A stretch of DNA of 52,289 nt from Palsa-504 sp050698755 (GTDB lineage Bacteria; Actinomycetota; Actinomycetes; Streptosporangiales; Streptosporangiaceae): contig JBOHCK010000005.1 of assembly GCA_050698755.1 (NCBI GenBank), positions 1 through 52,289 on the forward strand, read 5' to 3'. Every line of letters starts with the position of its first letter. Position 1 is the stretch's first letter. Under the pieces are notes generated by a model. The model searched no databases. It was not told the origin of the DNA and saw only the letters and a program-made list of their open reading frames with translations. Shown here piece after piece: positions 7,893 to 16,091 of the stretch. The position numbers were made by a program, and so were the translations under genes.

Positions 7893-10336
7893 GTGACGAG
7901 GGGAGGCGTGGTCATGGGAGGCGTGACGAGGGGAGGCGTGGTCATGGGAGGCGTGACGAGGGGAGGCGTGGTCATGGGAGGCGTGACGAGGGGAGGCGTG
8001 GTCATGGGAGGCGTGACGAGGGGAAGCGTAGAGGGCTGGCGCCTGCCGAGCCGGGACGGCCACCAGTTCCAGCGGCCGATCAGCACCGCCGCCGAGGGCA
8101 CGAGCAAGGTCCGGACGCCGAACGTGTCCATCAGCACGCCCAGCGCCAGGCCCACGCCGACGTCCACGATCGTCCTGACGTTCTGCGCCCCCGCGCTCCC
8201 GGAGCCCACCACGGCCAGCACCCCGAACGTGCCGGCCAGCACCAGCCCGGCCGACGTCACCGTCGTCCCGGTGACGCTGAGCGCCCGCCCGACCGCCTCC
8301 CGCAGCGGCAGGTGCTGGCACTCCTCCCTGATCCGGGTCATGACCAGGATGTTGTAGTCCTCGCCCAGCGCCAGCAGGAACATGAACAGCAGGAACGGCA
8401 GGATGAACGTCAGCCCCGGCTGCCCGGCGGCCTTGATGAACACCAGCACGGTCAGCCCCAGGGCCGAGAAGTACGAGAGCACCACAGAAACGATGAGGTA
8501 CAGCGGCGCGATCAGCGAACGCATCACCAGCGCCAGCAACACCGCGATGACCGCGATCGCGATCGGGATGACCGTCCGCAGGTCGCTGTCGGACAGCTGC
8601 CCGACGTCGTAAGTAAACGCGGCCTGCCCGGTGACGCCGTAAGCAGACGCTGCCGCCACCCGGGCCGCCCGCGAGGCGTCGGCGCGGATGGCGGGTATCG
8701 CCTGCGAAGCCGCGGTCGTGATCGGGCTTCCCGCCGCCAGCGAGGTGGCGAACGAGATCGTGTACCCGTCTGCGCTCACGTACACCCCGCTGGCCCGGTA
8801 GGCCTGGTACGCCGCGCGCTCCGCCCGCGGGACCGCGGCGAGCCCGGCCCCCAGCCCGGCCAGCGCGCGCGGCGGCCCGTAGGCGGCGTGCAGCGCGGCG
8901 TACTGCGCGGCGGTCAGCGCGGTGCCGTTGGCGTCCAGCGGCCCGGACACCGCGGTGAACTGCCGGTCGCCGGAAAGCTGCCGCTCGGCCGCGGCCACCG
9001 AGGCGGTCTCCGCCGACGCCCAGGCCGGCCGGGGCAACCGCATCACGATGATCGTCGGGTTGGCCGCCGTCTGCGGGAAGTGCCTGGCCAGCAGGGCGTT
9101 GCCGAGCGCGGAGTCGGTGCCGGCGGGTGCGGTCACCGCCCCGCCGAACCCCGCCGCCACGTACCCGGCCGCGGCCACCGCCAGCGCGCCGAAGACGACC
9201 AGGCCAGCTACCAGGGTCAAAGCAGGCCGGCGCACGATCCGTGCGCAGGCCGCGCCCCACCAGTCGGCCCGCCCGGCCCCTGGTCTGACCGACGACGGCC
9301 AGAACGCGACCGGGCCGAAGATGGCGAGCAGCGCGGGCAGCAGGGTGAGCCCGGCCAGGAGCATCAGCGCGATCGCGATGGCCAGCGGGGCCGCCAGGCC
9401 GGAGTAGAGGCTGAACGTGGCGGTGGCCAGCGACAGCAGCGCCGCGATAAGGATGCCCGCCGAGAACGTGATGGTCTCGCCGATGCGCTCGACCCCTCTG
9501 ACGATCGCCTCGTGGCACTCCAGCCCGCTGCGCATCTCTTCACGCACCCGGAACATCAGGAACAGCGCATAGTCCGTCCCCGCACCGAGCACGAGCACGA
9601 TAAGCAGCAGCGAGGCGATCTGGGACACGGACAGGCCGCCCAGCGCGGCCTCGGCGGTCAGCCGCTCGGCGACCAGCACGACCACGATGGCGGGCACGAC
9701 CGCGATGAGCGGAGCGAGCGCCGAGCGGAACGTCGCGACGAGCAGCGCGATCACGAACGCGATCGAGAAGTACTCCACCTGCCCGCCAGTCTTGCCTGAC
9801 GTCGCGTTGTTGTCCACCCGGGTCGCCACCGACCCCGCGGTGTGCGCCTCCAGCCCGGCCGGCAGTGCCCCAGCACGGATAAGGGAACGGATCCCGGCCA
9901 CCAAGCTGGCCTGCTGGGTAGTGGCGAGCCCCCCGCCCTGGGCGAGCGCCGCGAGCACGGTGAACTGCTCGGCCTGCCCGTCGGCGGACTCGCCGGCGTC
10001 GCGCACCGACACGACCCGGTCCACCCGCGAGAGCGCGCCGGCGAGCCGGGCGATGGCCGAGACGTCGGTGCCGGTCAGCGGTCCATCTGCCTGGGCCACC
10101 ACGACCGTGACGGCGGTCAGCGAGGCCGCCTGCAGTGGCGAGGCCAGCTGGCTGGCGCGCTCGCTGGGCGCACTGGCCGGCAGGAACGAGGTATTGTCGC
10201 TCTGCGTCACGCTGGACAGCGAAGGCAGCAGCACCATGGCCGCCAGCGCCCCCACGAGCCAGGCCGCCAGGATCGCCCACCGGAACCGGACGGCGAGCCT
10301 CCCGACCGTGGCGAAGAACGTACCCACGAAGGCCAT
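7838..10336 (-). CDS. MMPL/RND-family membrane transporter
   Basis: The 832-residue protein has the duplicated RND layout: TM1 near residues 15-35, an extracytoplasmic loop, a TM2-6 bundle from about residue 190, a second large loop, and a TM8-12 bundle. The motif GAGTDYALFLMFRVREEMRSG in the first half and GEDYNILVMTRIREECQ in the second match the conserved MMPL cytoplasmic segments. Homologues export lipids or drugs across the plasma membrane. The extra C-terminal ~70 residues are Pro/Thr-rich and come from the tandem DNA repeat, beyond the normal end after WWPSRLGRR. The gene faces uvrC divergently across 53 bp. Confidence 0.88.
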   Translation of the reverse strand: MAFVGTFFATVGRLAVRFRWAILAAWLVGALAAMVLLPSLSSVTQSDNTSFLPASAPSERASQLASPLQAASLTAVTVVVAQADGPLTGTDVSAIARLAGALSRVDRVVSVRDAGESADGQAEQFTVLAALAQGGGLATTQQASLVAGIRSLIRAGALPAGLEAHTAGSVATRVDNNATSGKTGGQVEYFSIAFVIALLVATFRSALAPLIAVVPAIVVVLVAERLTAEAALGGLSVSQIASLLLIVLVLGAGTDYALFLMFRVREEMRSGLECHEAIVRGVERIGETITFSAGILIAALLSLATATFSLYSGLAAPLAIAIALMLLAGLTLLPALLAIFGPVAFWPSSVRPGAGRADWWGAACARIVRRPALTLVAGLVVFGALAVAAAGYVAAGFGGAVTAPAGTDSALGNALLARHFPQTAANPTIIVMRLPRPAWASAETASVAAAERQLSGDRQFTAVSGPLDANGTALTAAQYAALHAAYGPPRALAGLGAGLAAVPRAERAAYQAYRASGVYVSADGYTISFATSLAAGSPITTAASQAIPAIRADASRAARVAAASAYGVTGQAAFTYDVGQLSDSDLRTVIPIAIAVIAVLLALVMRSLIAPLYLIVSVVLSYFSALGLTVLVFIKAAGQPGLTFILPFLLFMFLLALGEDYNILVMTRIREECQHLPLREAVGRALSVTGTTVTSAGLVLAGTFGVLAVVGSGSAGAQNVRTIVDVGVGLALGVLMDTFGVRTLLVPSAAVLIGRWNWWPSRLGRRQPSTLPLVTPPMTTPPLVTPPMTTPPLVTPPMTTPPLVTPPMTTPPLVTPPMTTKAFESPQTKDPS
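7881..8030 (-). repeat. Five 30-bp tandem repeats encoding a Pro/Thr-rich tail
   Basis: Units begin at 7881, 7911, 7941, 7971 and 8001. Each consists of two related 15-mers: on the plus strand the second is GTGACGAGGGGAGGC and the first GTGGTCATGGGAGGC, up to phase. The first four units are identical and the fifth differs at two bases near its end. On the coding strand each unit reads as the decapeptide VTPPMTTPPL. The sequence matches the right arm of the adjacent hairpin, so the array probably grew from it. Confidence 0.92.
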
Positions 10337-10389
10337 CGTCGCCGGCGCGGGGCCGGTTTGCGCGCTCCGCGGCGACGTAAAGTTGCTTC

Positions 10390-12456
10390 GTGGCAGATCC
10401 GCATGACTACCGGCCGGCCCCGGGCGAGATCCCGGAGTCCCCGGGGGTCTACCGGTTCCGCGACCAGCGCGGGCGGGTGATCTACGTCGGCAAGGCCAAG
10501 TCCCTGCGCCAGCGCCTGAACTCCTACTTCGCCGACTTCGCCAGCCTGCACCCGCGGACTCAGATGATGCTGAACACCGCGGCCGGCGTCGACTGGACCG
10601 TGGTCGGGACCGAGGTCGAGGCCCTCCAGCTCGAATACTCCTGGATCAAGGAGTACGACCCGCGGTTCAACGTCAAGTACCGGGACGACAAGAGCTATCC
10701 CTACCTGGCGGTCACCGTGGGGGAGCAGTACCCGCGGGTCATGGTCATGCGCGGCGCCAAGCGCAAGGGCACCAGGTACTTCGGCCCGTACAGCCACGCG
10801 TGGGCCATCCGCGACACGGTCGACACGCTGCTCCGCGTGTTCCCCGTCCGCACCTGCTCGGCGGGGGTGTTCAAGCGCTCGGGCCAGATCGGCCGGCCCT
10901 GTCTGCTCGGATACATCGGCAAGTGCTCCGCCCCGTGCGTCAAGCGGATCAGCGAGGAGGAGCACCGAGACCTGGCCGAGGACTTCTGCGACTTCATGGC
11001 CGGGCAGACCAGCCGGTTCGCCAGCCGCCTCGAGGCGGAGATGAAGCAGGCGGCGCGGGAGGAGGAGTTCGAGCGGGCGGCCAGGCTCCGCGACGACCTG
11101 CGCGCCCTCGAGCGGGCGATCGAGAAGCAGGCCGTGGTGCTCGGCGACGGCACGGACTGCGACGTCATCGCGCTGGCCGAGGATCAGCTGGAGGCGGCGG
11201 TCCAGGTGTTCTACGTGCGCGGCGGCCGGGTCCGCGGTCAGCGCGGGTGGGTGCTGGACAAGGTGGAAGACGTGACCCCCGCCGGGCTGGTCGAGCGCTT
11301 CCTCGGCCAGGTCTACGGCGAGACCCCGGACGAGGCCGAGGCGGTCAACGCCGGCATCCCCCGCGAGGTCCTGGTCCCCGAGCTGCCGCCCGACCCGGAC
11401 ACGATGACGCTGTGGCTGGCCGCGCGCCGCGGCGGTCCCGTCAACCTCCGGGTGCCGCGCCGCGGGGACAAGAAGGCCCTGCTCGAGACCGTCGCGCGCA
11501 ACGCCGGCCAGACGCTGGCCCTGCACAAGACCCGGCGCGCCAGCGACCTGACCACGCGGAGCAAGGCACTGAGCGAGATCCAGGACGGGCTGGGCCTGGA
11601 CGACGCACCGCTGCGCATCGAGTGCTACGACGTGTCCAACCTGATGGGCACGCACGTGGTCGCGTCGATGGTGGTCTTCGAGGACGGCCTGGCCCGCAAG
11701 AGCGAGTACCGCAGGTTCGCGATCAAGGGCCACGAAGGCACCGACGACATCTCGGCCATCCACGAGGTGATCACCCGCCGCTTCCGCCGCTACCTGGCCG
11801 AACGCGAGAAGACCGGCGAGCTGGACACGCTCGGTGATCCCGAGGCCCTGGACGATCAAGATCAAGACCTTGATGCCGAACGACCTGTGGTAGATGCCCC
11901 GAAGAAATTCGCTTATCCCCCGAATCTGGTCGTGGTCGACGGCGGTCCCCTCCAGGCGGCCGCTGCGGCCCGGGCGCTGGCCGAGCTCGCCATCGACGAT
12001 GTGGCCGTCTGCGGCCTGGCCAAGCGGCTGGAGGAGGTATGGCTGCCGGGCGAGGAGTACCCGGTCATCCTGCCGCGCAGCAGCGAGGGCCTGTACCTGC
12101 TGCAGCGCGTCAGGGACGAGGCGCACAGGTTCGCGATCGCGTATCACCGGCAGAAGCGGGGTAAGGCCGCGACCGCGAGCGCGCTCGACGAGATGCCAGG
12201 CCTCGGCGCGGCCCGGCGCAAGACCCTGCTCAAGCACTTCGGCTCGGTGCGTAAGCTCAGTGCCGCCAGCGTCGAGGAGATCGCGGCGGTACCGGGCATC
12301 GGCCCCAAGCTCGCCGCCACGATCGCTGCGGCGCTGCGTGCTAGCCCCCGGGGGACGACCCCCCCGGTGACCCCCCCGAGCTTGGGGGGACTGTCCGTCC
12401 CCCCAAGCTCCCCTGACCCCCCAGACCCCCCTTGGGACCAGCATGAGGCAGGCTGA
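10390..12456 (+). CDS. uvrC: Excinuclease ABC subunit UvrC
   Basis: UvrC makes both incisions in nucleotide excision repair. The N-terminal GIY-YIG nuclease is visible (PGVYRFRDQRGRVIYVGKAK), followed by a UVR motif around EEFERAARLRDDL. The RNase-H-like domain contains IECYDVSNLMG, and there are two C-terminal helix-hairpin-helix motifs (MPGLGAARRKTLLKHFG and VPGIGPKLAATIAAAL). The GTG start gives MADPHDYRPAPGEIPESPG, a normal beginning. After the last HhH the protein carries about 36 extra residues rich in Pro and Gly, encoded by the dispersed GC-rich element. The stop overlaps rapZ by 14 nt, starting the uvrC-rapZ-yvcK-whiA operon. Confidence 0.97.
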   Translation: MADPHDYRPAPGEIPESPGVYRFRDQRGRVIYVGKAKSLRQRLNSYFADFASLHPRTQMMLNTAAGVDWTVVGTEVEALQLEYSWIKEYDPRFNVKYRDDKSYPYLAVTVGEQYPRVMVMRGAKRKGTRYFGPYSHAWAIRDTVDTLLRVFPVRTCSAGVFKRSGQIGRPCLLGYIGKCSAPCVKRISEEEHRDLAEDFCDFMAGQTSRFASRLEAEMKQAAREEEFERAARLRDDLRALERAIEKQAVVLGDGTDCDVIALAEDQLEAAVQVFYVRGGRVRGQRGWVLDKVEDVTPAGLVERFLGQVYGETPDEAEAVNAGIPREVLVPELPPDPDTMTLWLAARRGGPVNLRVPRRGDKKALLETVARNAGQTLALHKTRRASDLTTRSKALSEIQDGLGLDDAPLRIECYDVSNLMGTHVVASMVVFEDGLARKSEYRRFAIKGHEGTDDISAIHEVITRRFRRYLAEREKTGELDTLGDPEALDDQDQDLDAERPVVDAPKKFAYPPNLVVVDGGPLQAAAAARALAELAIDDVAVCGLAKRLEEVWLPGEEYPVILPRSSEGLYLLQRVRDEAHRFAIAYHRQKRGKAATASALDEMPGLGAARRKTLLKHFGSVRKLSAASVEEIAAVPGIGPKLAATIAAALRASPRGTTPPVTPPSLGGLSVPPSSPDPPDPPWDQHEAG
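12338..12437. repeat. Dispersed GC-rich element, copy 1 (inside the uvrC 3' end)
   Basis: The element begins GTGCTAGCCC, continues through GGGGGACGACCCCCCCGG, and ends in CCCCCCAGACCCCC-type runs. Internal inverted segments (AGCTTGGGGGGA and TCCCCCCAAGCT) could form a hairpin. The same start and core recur in reverse orientation upstream of gap, and a related version lies in the ATPase gene at 28.5 kb. Here it is translated as the Pro/Gly-rich tail of UvrC. Confidence 0.75.
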
Positions 12457-13318
12457 CGATCCGGCCGACATCGTCGTGATCACCGGGATGTCGGGCGCCG
12501 GGCGGTCGACCGCGGCCAAGTCGCTCGAGGACCTCGGCTGGTTCGTCGTCGACAACCTGCCCCCCGGCCTGCTGCCCACGATGGTGGACCTTGCGGCCAG
12601 GTCCAACGGCGCGGTGCCGCGGATCGCCGCGGTCGTGGACGTCCGCAGCCGGGCGTTCAGCACCGACCTGAAGTCGGCGATCACCGAGGTCAGCGCCCGC
12701 GGCGCGGCGGCCCGCGTGGTGTTCCTCGAGGCGGCCGAGGACACCTTGGTCCGCAGGTTCGACAGCGAGCGCAGGCCGCACCCGCTGCAGGGCACCGGCC
12801 GGGTCACCGACGGCATCGCGGCCGAGCGTGAGCTGCTGCGCGAGGTCCGGGGCGACGCCGACCTCGTGATCGACACGACCAGGCTCAACGTGCACGAGCT
12901 GCGCGCCAGGGTGCGGGACTTCTTCGGCCGCGGCACGACGATCGGCCTGCGGCTGTCCATCGTGTCGTTCGGCTACAAGTACGGCCTGCCGGTCGACGCC
13001 GACCTGCTGGCGGACTGCCGCTTCCTGCCGAACCCGCACTGGATCACCGAACTCGCCCCCATGACGGGGCAGGACGAGCCGGTCCGGGAGTACGTTCTGT
13101 CGCGTCCCGGCGCCGGAGAGTTCCTATATCATTACGCGGAGCTACTAAACGTGGTCCTGCCCGGCTACGAACGCGAGGGCAAGCGGTACGTGACGCTCGC
13201 GATCGGCTGCACCGGCGGCAAGCACCGTAGCGTGGCGATGGCCGACGAGCTAGCGGCGCGCATCGCCGGGGCGGGAGTGGACGTGCAGGTCGTACACCGG
13301 GATCTGGGGCGGGAGTGA
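12443..13318 (+). CDS. rapZ: RNase adapter protein RapZ (YvcJ family P-loop protein)
   Basis: The 291-residue protein has the Walker A motif GMSGAGRS near residues 15-22 and DNLPPGLLP, diagnostic of RapZ/YvcJ. The C-terminal domain contains FGYKYGLP, DCRFLPNPHW and GCTGGKHRSV. In enterobacteria RapZ senses glucosamine-6-phosphate and directs RNase E to small RNAs; in actinobacteria the role is less clear but the gene is conserved next to yvcK and whiA. The ATG lies inside uvrC (14-nt overlap), indicating coupling. The stop is 7 nt before the preferred yvcK start. Confidence 0.96.
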   Translation: MRQADDPADIVVITGMSGAGRSTAAKSLEDLGWFVVDNLPPGLLPTMVDLAARSNGAVPRIAAVVDVRSRAFSTDLKSAITEVSARGAAARVVFLEAAEDTLVRRFDSERRPHPLQGTGRVTDGIAAERELLREVRGDADLVIDTTRLNVHELRARVRDFFGRGTTIGLRLSIVSFGYKYGLPVDADLLADCRFLPNPHWITELAPMTGQDEPVREYVLSRPGAGEFLYHYAELLNVVLPGYEREGKRYVTLAIGCTGGKHRSVAMADELAARIAGAGVDVQVVHRDLGRE

Positions 13319-13325
13319 GCCCTTG

Positions 13326-14456
13326 GTGACCGGCCTGCGGGCGGTGGCGCTCGGTGGCGGGCACGGGCTGGCCGCGTCCCTGGGAGCGCTGCGCCGGGTG
13401 ACCGATGAGCTCACCGCGATCGTGACGGTTGCCGACGACGGCGGGTCCAGCGGCCGCCTGCGCCGTGACTTCGGCGTCCTGCCCCCCGGCGACCTGCGCA
13501 TGGCGCTGGCGGCCCTGTGCCGGGACGACGAATGGGGCACCACCTGGAGCCAGGTGGTTCAGCACCGCTTCGGCGGCGATCGCGAACTGGCCGGCCACTC
13601 CGTCGGCAACCTGCTCATCGTGGCCCTGTGGGACTTGCTCGGTGACTCCGTCGCCGGGCTCGACTGGGTGGGGCGCCTGCTCGGTACCGCCGGGCGGGTG
13701 CTGCCGATGGCCGCGGTCCCGCTGGACATCGTCGCGGAGGTGGTGGGCGCCGACCCGGCCAGGCCGCACGAGGTGACCACGGTCCGGGGGCAGGTCGAGT
13801 GCGCGACCACGCCAGGCCAGGTCCGCGCCATCACGCTGGTGCCGCCGGACCCGCCTGCGGTGCCCGAGGCGGTACGCGCCGTGCTCGACGCGGACTGGGT
13901 CGTGTTCGGCCCCGGCTCGTGGTTCACCAGCGTGCTGCCGCACCTGCTGGTGCCCGAGCTGTCCGCGGCCCTGCACGCCACGGCCGCGCGTCGGCTGGTG
14001 GTGCTGAACCTCGTCCCGCAGCCGGGTGAGACCGGGGGATTTTCGCCGCGCAGGCACCTGGAAGTCCTCGCCGGACACGCGCCGGGGCTTAGTGTGGACG
14101 TGGTCCTCGCGGACACCAAGGCGGCGGGTGCCGGTGTGCCAGAGACGCCGGAGACCCTGGACGACCTGGAGAGGGCGGCCGGAATACTCGGGGCCCGGCT
14201 GGTGCTAGCCGACGTGGCTGCGGCCGATGGCACGCCGCGCCATGATCCGGAGCGCCTGGCCCAGGCGTACGCGCAGATATTTGCCAGGGCGTTTGAGCTA
14301 GAAGGCCGCCGGGGGGCGAGTAGAGGAGTGACGGGCTATGGCGATGACGGGCGTCGTGAAGGACGAACTCAGCCGGGTGGTGGTGATCAAGCCCTGCTGC
14401 CGCAAGGCGGAGGTCTCCACGCTGCTGAGGTTCGCGGGTGGCCTGCACCTGGCTGA
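13326..14456 (+). CDS. yvcK: Gluconeogenesis factor family protein YvcK (CofD-like/UPF0052)
   Basis: YvcK proteins bind UDP-GlcNAc-type nucleotide sugars and influence gluconeogenic growth and cell-wall homeostasis in Gram-positives. Visible motifs are the N-terminal LGGGHGLAASL, VTVADDGGSSGRLRRDFG, ELAGHSVGNLL and FGPGSWFTSVLPHLL. The family core ends near YAQIFARAFELEG. The frame then continues about 40 residues through the whiA start region in another frame, giving a 119-nt overlap. A GTG at 13326 is preferred; the TTG at 13323 is also possible with the GGAG site at 13312. Confidence 0.93.
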   Translation: MTGLRAVALGGGHGLAASLGALRRVTDELTAIVTVADDGGSSGRLRRDFGVLPPGDLRMALAALCRDDEWGTTWSQVVQHRFGGDRELAGHSVGNLLIVALWDLLGDSVAGLDWVGRLLGTAGRVLPMAAVPLDIVAEVVGADPARPHEVTTVRGQVECATTPGQVRAITLVPPDPPAVPEAVRAVLDADWVVFGPGSWFTSVLPHLLVPELSAALHATAARRLVVLNLVPQPGETGGFSPRRHLEVLAGHAPGLSVDVVLADTKAAGAGVPETPETLDDLERAAGILGARLVLADVAAADGTPRHDPERLAQAYAQIFARAFELEGRRGASRGVTGYGDDGRREGRTQPGGGDQALLPQGGGLHAAEVRGWPAPG

Positions 14457-15318
14457 GGGCCGTGTGGTGATCGAGGCCGAGCTGGACACCGGCGCCGTGG
14501 CCAGGCGGCTGCGGGCGAACATTTCCGACGTGTTCGGGCACCCGGCCGAGTTCATCGTGCTGGCGCCGAGCGGCCTGCGCAAGGGCAACCGGTACCTGGT
14601 GCGCGTGTCCGGCCAGGCCGGCGAGAGCCTGGCCCGGCAGGCCGGGCTGATCGACAACTTCGGCCGCCCGGTGCGCGGCCTGCCCCGGCAGGTGGTGTCC
14701 GGCGCCACCTGCGACTGCGAGGCCGCCTGGCGCGGCGCCTTCCTGGCCCACGGGTCGCTGACCGAGCCGGGCCGGTCGATGGCGCTCGAGATTACCTGCC
14801 CGGGCTCGGAGGCGGCGCTCGCCCTGGTTGGTGCGGCGCGGCGGCTCAAGGTGCACGCCAAGGCACGCGACGTCCGCGGCGTGGACCGGGTGGTCATCAG
14901 GGACGGCGAGGCGATCAGCGCCATGCTGACCAGGCTCGGCGCGCACCAGGCCGTCCTGGCCTGGGAAGAGCGGCGGATGCGCAGGGAGGTCAGGGCCACG
15001 GCGAACCGGCTGGCCAACTTCGACGACGCGAACCTGCGGCGCAGCGCGCGGGCCGCGGTCGCGGCGGGGGCGCGGGTAGAGCGCGCCCTGGAGATCCTCG
15101 GCCAGGACGCCCCGTCCCACCTGATGATGGCCGGCAGGCTGCGCATGGCGCACCGGCAGGCCAGCCTGGAGGAACTCGGCCAGCTGGCCGACCCGCCCCT
15201 GACCAAGGACGCCATCGCCGGCCGCATCCGCAGGCTCCTGGCCATGGCCGACCGCCGCGCCTACGATCAGGGCATCCCGACCACGGAAGCCTTCCTCCCC
15301 GCCGACATGCTCCCCTGA
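14338..15318 (+). CDS. whiA: DNA-binding protein WhiA (sporulation regulator)
   Basis: WhiA is a LAGLIDADG-derived protein that in Streptomyces works with WhiB to start sporulation septation; homologues occur throughout Gram-positives. The start MAMTGVVKDELSRV, the motif CCRKAEVSTLLRFAGGLH and the block SGATCDCEAAWRGAFLAHGS match the family closely. The C-terminal DNA-binding region includes RREVRATANRLANFDDANLR and a helix-turn-helix around ASLEELGQLADPPLTKDAI. Length (326) is normal. Its first 119 nt overlap the yvcK tail. gap normally follows nearby in actinobacteria, but here it is 22.6 kb away. Confidence 0.97.
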   Translation: MAMTGVVKDELSRVVVIKPCCRKAEVSTLLRFAGGLHLAEGRVVIEAELDTGAVARRLRANISDVFGHPAEFIVLAPSGLRKGNRYLVRVSGQAGESLARQAGLIDNFGRPVRGLPRQVVSGATCDCEAAWRGAFLAHGSLTEPGRSMALEITCPGSEAALALVGAARRLKVHAKARDVRGVDRVVIRDGEAISAMLTRLGAHQAVLAWEERRMRREVRATANRLANFDDANLRRSARAAVAAGARVERALEILGQDAPSHLMMAGRLRMAHRQASLEELGQLADPPLTKDAIAGRIRRLLAMADRRAYDQGIPTTEAFLPADMLP

Positions 15319-15320
15319 GG

Positions 15321-15379
15321 TTGACAGCCCGCCCGGCACGTTATTCACTTCGCCTTAGTAAGCGGTACTTAGTAAGCGG
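15321..15379 (+). promoter_or_regulatory. Decayed promoter and tandem operator upstream of the broken PadR copy
   Basis: TTGACA (15321-15326) corresponds to the -35 of the second PadR promoter, but the matching -10 position reads TTCACT instead of TATAAC. Downstream are two direct copies of CTTAGTAAGCGG (15354-15365 and 15368-15379), each containing the near-palindrome CTTAGTAAG. The same motif (CTTACTAAG) sits at the intact PadR promoter, so it is a plausible PadR operator. Confidence 0.5.
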
Positions 15380-15380
15380 G

Positions 15381-15707
15381 GTGGCCGGAGTGCCTGACGC
15401 GTTCGACGGCCTCGGCCGGTTCGCCGACCCGTGGCTGCTGATTTTGACCAGCCTGGCCGACGGGCCCAAGCACGGCTACGCGATCATGTCCGACGTCGCC
15501 GCGTTCAGCGGTATCCGGATGGAGCCGGGCACCTTGTACGGGGCGCTGTCCCGGCTGGAGCGCCGCGGCTGGGTCCGGCCGCTGGCTACCGGGGACCGCC
15601 GCTGCCCGTACGAGATCGCTGCCGTCTGGCCAGGCCGGGCAGGTCGCGACGGGGCAGCAGATCGTGCGCGCCGTCCCCCGCCGGCGGTGCGTGGCCGCCG
15701 CGGTTGA
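15381..15707 (+). pseudogene. PadR-family transcriptional regulator, frameshifted duplicate
   Basis: The first ~75 residues (LILTSLADGPKHGYAIMSDV to RRCPYEIA) are nearly identical to the PadR gene immediately downstream. After PYEIAA the reading frame diverges into an Arg/Pro-rich tail. A segment resembling the lost helix (SGQAGQVATGQQIVRAV) continues in another frame without a stop until the next promoter region. This is a tandem duplicate that has lost frame, and its -10 element has also degenerated. The start could be the GTG at 15381 or 15390. Confidence 0.65.
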
Positions 15708-15750
15708 CAGGTCCCACCCTATTCAGTATAACTTACTAAGTGGTACTTAG
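15704..15750 (+). promoter_or_regulatory. Sigma-70-type promoter with candidate PadR operator
   Basis: TTGACA (15704-15709) and TATAAC (15727-15732) are separated by exactly 17 bp. The near-palindrome CTTACTAAG (15732-15740) overlaps the end of the -10 and a half-site TACTTAG follows at 15744-15750. This placement fits autorepression by the PadR protein encoded next. Confidence 0.65.
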
Positions 15751-15764
15751 GAGTGGGGGATTTC

Positions 15765-16091
15765 GTGCACGGAAAGTTCGATGACCTCGGCCGCTTCGCC
15801 GACCCGTCGCTGCTGATCCTGACCAGCCTGGCCGACGGACCCAAGCACGGCTACGCGATCATGACCGATGTCGCCGCGTTCAGCGGCGTCAATATGGAGC
15901 CCGGTACCTTGTACGGGGCGCTATCCCGGCTAGAGCGCCGCGGCTGGGTCCGGCCGCTGGCCACCGAGGAGCGCCGCCGCCCGTACGAGATCACCGCGGC
16001 GGGCCAGGAGGTCCTGGCCGAGCAGGTCAAGACGATGCAGCAGGTCGTGCAGGTGGCCCGGCTGCGCACCGGCATGGCCTGGGGTGCGTGA
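15765..16091 (+). CDS. PadR-family transcriptional regulator
   Basis: This short PadR protein has the winged-helix core ILTSLADGPKHGYAIMTDV, then MEPGTLYGALSRLERRGWV and the wing RRRPYEITAAGQEVL, with a short C-terminal dimerisation helix. PadR proteins usually repress an adjacent membrane-protein or efflux gene. The GTG at 15765 is preferred over 15753 because a GGAGTGGGGG stretch then lies at proper spacing. The stop overlaps the next start (ATGA/GTGA), coupling it to a membrane protein. Confidence 0.83.
   Translation: MHGKFDDLGRFADPSLLILTSLADGPKHGYAIMTDVAAFSGVNMEPGTLYGALSRLERRGWVRPLATEERRRPYEITAAGQEVLAEQVKTMQQVVQVARLRTGMAWGA

Noticed and set aside
7881..8030. Possible CRISPR array
   Set aside because: The 30-bp units are contiguous with no unique spacers and translate as a tail in frame; it is a tandem repeat.
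8312..9799. 495-codon plus-strand frame
   Set aside because: Gln/Arg/His-rich shadow of the MMPL transporter.
10207..12960. 917-codon open frame on the minus strand covering uvrC and part of rapZ
   Set aside because: It lies opposite two well-conserved genes and consists of Arg/Gly/Leu-rich sequence without any recognisable motif; high-GC DNA keeps such antisense frames open.
14298..15348. Long minus-strand frames opposite whiA (14298-15245 and 14089-15348)
   Set aside because: Shadows of whiA and the yvcK end, which match their families along the full length on the plus strand.
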